From assembly GCA_050261515.1 (NCBI GenBank), contig JBLNDJ010000029.1:1-43616 (forward strand): a stretch of 43,616 nucleotides of DNA, written 5' to 3'. This document shows, piece by piece, positions 40,447 through 43,616 of this stretch (position 1 is the first letter of the stretch; every line of letters begins with the position of its first letter). The position numbers were made by a program, and so were the translations under genes. The notes below the pieces were generated by a model. It saw only the letters and a program-made list of their open reading frames with translations, made no database searches and had not been told where the DNA came from. The stretch is from JBLNDJ01 sp050261515. Lineage in GTDB: Bacteria; Acidobacteriota; Terriglobia; Bryobacterales; Bryobacteraceae.

Positions 40447-42872
40447 GGGAGTACCTTTCCCGCGCTCAGCAGGTTCGCGAAAACGCGGAACGCGCCGGGC
40501 ACGCCCGCGGGCAGCTCGCGGAACCACGAGTATGCGGTGAACACGTAGACGCCGCGGCCGTAGCGCGTATAGAGAGTTCCGCCGGCGTGCGGGGGCTCGC
40601 CTGGGTCGTGCGATTCGAACAGCGTTTTGTAGCGCGGGTCCCAGTCGCTTGCGAAGTAGAGGCCGCGCTCCTGGATCCAGCCGGCGAAGTCGGCGGCCGT
40701 GATCGCGTTGGGCGCGTGGAGGAGCGGGCTGGCGGAGTCGGTGAACGCGACGGGCGCGTCTTCGACCGTCACGCGGTCGTGCGAGATGCGGATCGGGTAG
40801 GGGCCGATCGCGGCGAGCGCGGCGGCCGATGCGCCGTAGTCGAGCACGTTGTACTGCACGACCAGCGTGCCACCGTTGGAGACGTAATCAAGGAGGCGGT
40901 TGCGGTTGGCCTTCAGATCGGGCCGCACGTTGAAGGCGCGCACGCCGGTGACGATGGCGTCGAAGCGGCGCAGGTCGCCCGCCGCGAGGTCCCGGGGGCC
41001 GAGCAGCGTGACCTCGCAGCCGAGCTGCCCGAGCGCTTCGGGGATCCGGTCCCCCGCGCCCATGACGTAGCCGATGCGCTTTGCGAGGATGCGTATGTCG
41101 GCGCGCACCAGTTCCGCGGTCGAGCTCGGGAAAACGACTTGCGGCGGGAAATGCGGGTACGAAATGACGCGCATGCCGGAGGCAATCTCCTGATTGCCGA
41201 TGCTTGCGACGGCGCGAACCGTGGCGTGCTCCTGGCCGGCCGGAGGCGTCAGCTCGAAATCGAGCGCGGCTTCCTCGCCCGCGCCCTCCAGGTGAAACTC
41301 GCGCCTGCGCGGCTCGGCGCGCCAGCCCGCGGGGAGATCGAGACGCAGCGTTCCCGCAGCGGCTTGGTTGCCCCGCAGCACCACTTCGAACTTCTTTGGC
41401 CGCGCATCGGGGAACACGACGGGGGCGTCCGGCACCTGCACCGCCACGGGCGGCACCACGGCGACCGGACGCACCAGCGCGCCGCGCGATCGGTCCACAT
41501 ATTCATAGCGCACCGGGCGCGTGATTTCGATGCGCTCGCGGCCGAAATCCAGATCGAAGCGCGTCGTCCAGAGCGGCGGATTGGCGGCTTCGCCGATGAG
41601 CATTTGGTCGTTGATCGTGTAGGCGTCGCCCTGCTTCGGGTTCACCAGCCAGAACGGCTGCGATCGCACGGCGGGGGCCGTGTCCGTGCTTTCTTTGGCG
41701 ACCAGACGGTTGTACGGGAGCGGCGCGTCCGCGGGCGCACGCAGGCGGACATCGGCGTGCGAGCGGTTGATGGCGGTGGCGCGAACCTCAACGGAAGCTC
41801 CGGGCGCCGGATCCCAGCGCGCGGCCGAAGCGTCGAGCCGCAACCCGGCGCACAGCGCAATGGTTTCGTCGAGCTCGGCGAGCTTGCGCGCGTCGAGCTT
41901 GGCGACCAGCGGACGAATTTCGAGGAGTGCCGGAACGCTCCGGGCGGGTTCGGTATCGTCGAACGCTTTCAGAATCTCCGCCAGGCGCGCCGCGACGGCA
42001 GCGCCGCCCGGGAGACGGCCCCAGGTGGGGTCGATGCCGTCGAACAGGTCCTTCGCCGCCGCTTCGCCCGCCACGGGCGCAAAGGAGCTGATCACCGGCC
42101 CCAGGCGCGGCGCCATTCCCATCCCCTGGCTGCGGTGCATGCTGCGGCTCATCGCGGCGATTTCGGCGTAAGAGTAGCCGAGCACGGGGTTGTACTCGCC
42201 GGTATCGACGGTAACCTGCCCGGGCCGGTCCGACTCGCCGTAGACGTTCCACACGACGCGCGTCGCCTGCCAGGGCTGGACCCACTGGAGCTGCTCCGGA
42301 AAGCGCGTGCGATCGGCCGCGGCGAAGAACGCCTCGCGGCCGAGGATCGCCGACGCCTGGTGGTGCCCGTGCCCGTCGCGCGGCGTGCCCGAGAAGCACA
42401 GGATGATCACGTCGGGCTGGAAGCGGCGGATCACCCAGACGATGTCGGCCAGGATCTTCTCGCGCCCCCATTTGGCGAGCGTCTCTTCGGGCGATTTCGA
42501 AAATCCGAAATCGATGGCGCGCGTGAAGAACTGCTCAGCGCCGTCGATGCGGCGGGCTGCCAGCAGTTCCTGCGTGCGGATGACGCCGAGCAGGTCGCCC
42601 TGCTCCGAGCCGATGAGGTTCTGGCCGCCCTCCCCGCGCGTGAGCGAAAGATACCCGGTGCGCATGGCGCGGCCCCGAGCGAAGTAGGCGAGCGTGCCGG
42701 TGTGCTCGTCGTCGGGGTGCGCGCCGATCATGAGCACGCTGCCGAGCGTGTTGAGCCGGGCGAGCGCAAGCCTTGCCCGGGCGGCCCCGGAGAGGTTCTC
42801 CTGTCCCGCCGCGAGCCGAAGGGAAAGCGAAATTAGTAAGAAAACAGGAACCTTGCGACGGAAAGAGAACAT
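40443..42872 (-). CDS. large secreted PIG-L family hydrolase
   Basis: The 809-residue protein has a signal peptide (MFSFRRKVPVFLLISLSLRLAAGQ) and an N-terminal PIG-L/LmbE domain (about 45-260). That domain has the zinc motif AHPDDEH (51-57) and GHGHHQAS, which belong to metal-dependent N-deacetylases. Middle beta-sandwich domains follow (about 390-620). A C-terminal flavodoxin-like or glutamine-amidotransferase-like region has FDAIVTGVRAFNVRPDLKANRNRLLDYVSNGGTLVVQYN. It would act outside the cytoplasm on an N-acetylated sugar or similar (inference). ATG 42872 is chosen for the signal peptide; a longer upstream reading overlaps the patatin gene. It begins the unit that includes the SSS transporter. 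Confidence 0.9.
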   Translation of the reverse strand: MFSFRRKVPVFLLISLSLRLAAGQENLSGAARARLALARLNTLGSVLMIGAHPDDEHTGTLAYFARGRAMRTGYLSLTRGEGGQNLIGSEQGDLLGVIRTQELLAARRIDGAEQFFTRAIDFGFSKSPEETLAKWGREKILADIVWVIRRFQPDVIILCFSGTPRDGHGHHQASAILGREAFFAAADRTRFPEQLQWVQPWQATRVVWNVYGESDRPGQVTVDTGEYNPVLGYSYAEIAAMSRSMHRSQGMGMAPRLGPVISSFAPVAGEAAAKDLFDGIDPTWGRLPGGAAVAARLAEILKAFDDTEPARSVPALLEIRPLVAKLDARKLAELDETIALCAGLRLDASAARWDPAPGASVEVRATAINRSHADVRLRAPADAPLPYNRLVAKESTDTAPAVRSQPFWLVNPKQGDAYTINDQMLIGEAANPPLWTTRFDLDFGRERIEITRPVRYEYVDRSRGALVRPVAVVPPVAVQVPDAPVVFPDARPKKFEVVLRGNQAAAGTLRLDLPAGWRAEPRRREFHLEGAGEEAALDFELTPPAGQEHATVRAVASIGNQEIASGMRVISYPHFPPQVVFPSSTAELVRADIRILAKRIGYVMGAGDRIPEALGQLGCEVTLLGPRDLAAGDLRRFDAIVTGVRAFNVRPDLKANRNRLLDYVSNGGTLVVQYNVLDYGASAAALAAIGPYPIRISHDRVTVEDAPVAFTDSASPLLHAPNAITAADFAGWIQERGLYFASDWDPRYKTLFESHDPGEPPHAGGTLYTRYGRGVYVFTAYSWFRELPAGVPGAFRVFANLLSAGKVLP

Positions 42873-42890
42873 CAGAATTAATGGTAAACG

Positions 42891-43616
42891 ATGGGCGTGG
42901 CGAATAGCTGGGTAAGCGGCTTCCGCCGTTGGGCGCGCGGCAATCCCAAACCGATCCAGCCCGTCATCGGAGTGGCGCTGGGCGGCGGATTCGCGCGCGG
43001 CATCGCGCATCTCGGCGTTCTGAAGGTGCTCGAGCGGCACAATATTCCGATTCACATGATCGCGGGGGTGAGCGCCGGGGCGATCGTCGCGGCGGCGTAC
43101 GCCAGTGGACGCGAGATCCATGAGATCGCCTGCGCGGGCCGGGCGATGCGATTCAAGGACATCGCCGGGTGGAGCCTTCATCCGATGGGGCTGGCCGGCA
43201 GCGCCCCGATGGCGGAGTTTCTCACGGGATTGCTCAAAGTGTACCGCTTCGAGGAGATGCGGATACCGCTCGCGGTGGTGGCGACCGACCTCAATGACGG
43301 CAAACCAGCCGTGTTCCGCGGCCAGGGCGATGTGAAGCTGCCCATCCGCGCGAGCTGTTCTTACCCGGGCCTCTTCCAGCCGGTGCTGCACGGCGACCAC
43401 TACCTGGTGGACGGCGCGATGACGATGGAGGTGCCCGCGCCCGCGCTGCGCGCCATGGGGGCCACGCACGTGATTGGCGTCTCGCTGCCTGCCAACGGCG
43501 ATGGCTTCGACCCGCGCAACATGTTCCATGTCATCAACCGCTGCTTCCAGATCATGCAGACGCGGACGGAGCGGGAGTGGCGGCGCGCTTCGAGCATCGT
43601 GCTCGAGCCGGCCGTA
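42891..43616 (+). CDS. patatin-like phospholipase (3' end outside the window)
   Basis: An open frame runs from ATG 42891 to the window edge (242 codons, no stop). It has the oxyanion motif GGGFARGIAHLGVLKVLE (31-48), the nucleophile Ser61 in GVSAG, and Asp174 in VDGAM, the Ser/Asp dyad of patatin-like lipid acyl hydrolases. It resembles RssA/YlbK-type cytoplasmic phospholipases. There is no clear signal peptide or Shine-Dalgarno. It is divergent from the PIG-L gene with only 18 bases between the starts. The C-terminal part is not visible. Confidence 0.9.
   Translation, partial: MGVANSWVSGFRRWARGNPKPIQPVIGVALGGGFARGIAHLGVLKVLERHNIPIHMIAGVSAGAIVAAAYASGREIHEIACAGRAMRFKDIAGWSLHPMGLAGSAPMAEFLTGLLKVYRFEEMRIPLAVVATDLNDGKPAVFRGQGDVKLPIRASCSYPGLFQPVLHGDHYLVDGAMTMEVPAPALRAMGATHVIGVSLPANGDGFDPRNMFHVINRCFQIMQTRTEREWRRASSIVLEPAV

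Overview
The window reads as a chromosomal segment of a GC-rich member of the Acidobacteriota, probably a Bryobacterales/Solibacter-like organism (inference). The clues are a secreted von Willebrand protein of the 'VWFA-related acidobacterial domain' type, a BamE-like GST-x-EEV...NGRVVSW domain, a large PIG-L protein in an operon with an SSS transporter, and overall gene style. No rRNA, tRNA, CRISPR array, insertion sequence or phage gene was seen. Coding density is very high, with many 4-base ATGA stop/start overlaps.

Layout. (1) 1-9.9 kb, plus strand: a Tad/Flp pilus locus with a GT-C-like membrane protein, two Flp pilins separated by a terminator-like hairpin, CpaB, a TadZ/CpaE-like protein, the CpaF ATPase, TadB and TadC. 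A 31-residue membrane peptide, two DUF5658-like paralogues, a GT87/DUF2029-like membrane protein and a membrane-anchored BamE-like protein follow. (2) 9.8-14.3 kb: an MFS exporter (minus strand), a Tat-exported sugar isomerase/epimerase-like protein and polyphosphate kinase. (3) 14.4-16.0 kb: a fluoride-responsive unit. A crcB-type fluoride riboswitch precedes crcB/fluC, a tandem-DUF190 protein and a single-DUF190 protein; the riboswitch has a hairpin that can mask the crcB Shine-Dalgarno.

(4) 16.0-29.0 kb, plus strand, the centrepiece: a CODH/acetyl-CoA synthase (Wood-Ljungdahl carbonyl branch) operon. Order: FadR-type GntR regulator, cooC-1, a MetE/UroD-like zinc methyltransferase, cooC-2, cooS (all C-cluster ligands present), an AcsB-AcsD FUSION of 1179 residues, acsC, the RACo reductive activator (acsV), and a zinc-dependent homocysteine-methyltransferase-like protein. 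The usual methyltetrahydrofolate:CoFeSP methyltransferase AcsE is not in the window. Two unrelated zinc methyltransferases sit in the operon instead, so the methyl source or sink may be unconventional. Together these genes could mature and run an enzyme that makes or cleaves acetyl-CoA, with the corrinoid small subunit tethered to the acetyl-CoA synthase.

(5) 29.0-42.9 kb, minus strand: a tightly coupled unit DUF2760 - Hsp70 - Hsp70/DUF3731 - thiL - secreted protein; recA; the VWA protein; and a coupled unit PIG-L hydrolase - 42-residue membrane peptide - SSS transporter - RluD-type pseudouridine synthase. (6) 42.9 kb to the end: a patatin-like phospholipase on the plus strand, cut by the window edge.

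Functions are assigned by reading motifs and overall resemblance; no database search was run. No gene-free stretch longer than 300 bases was found.
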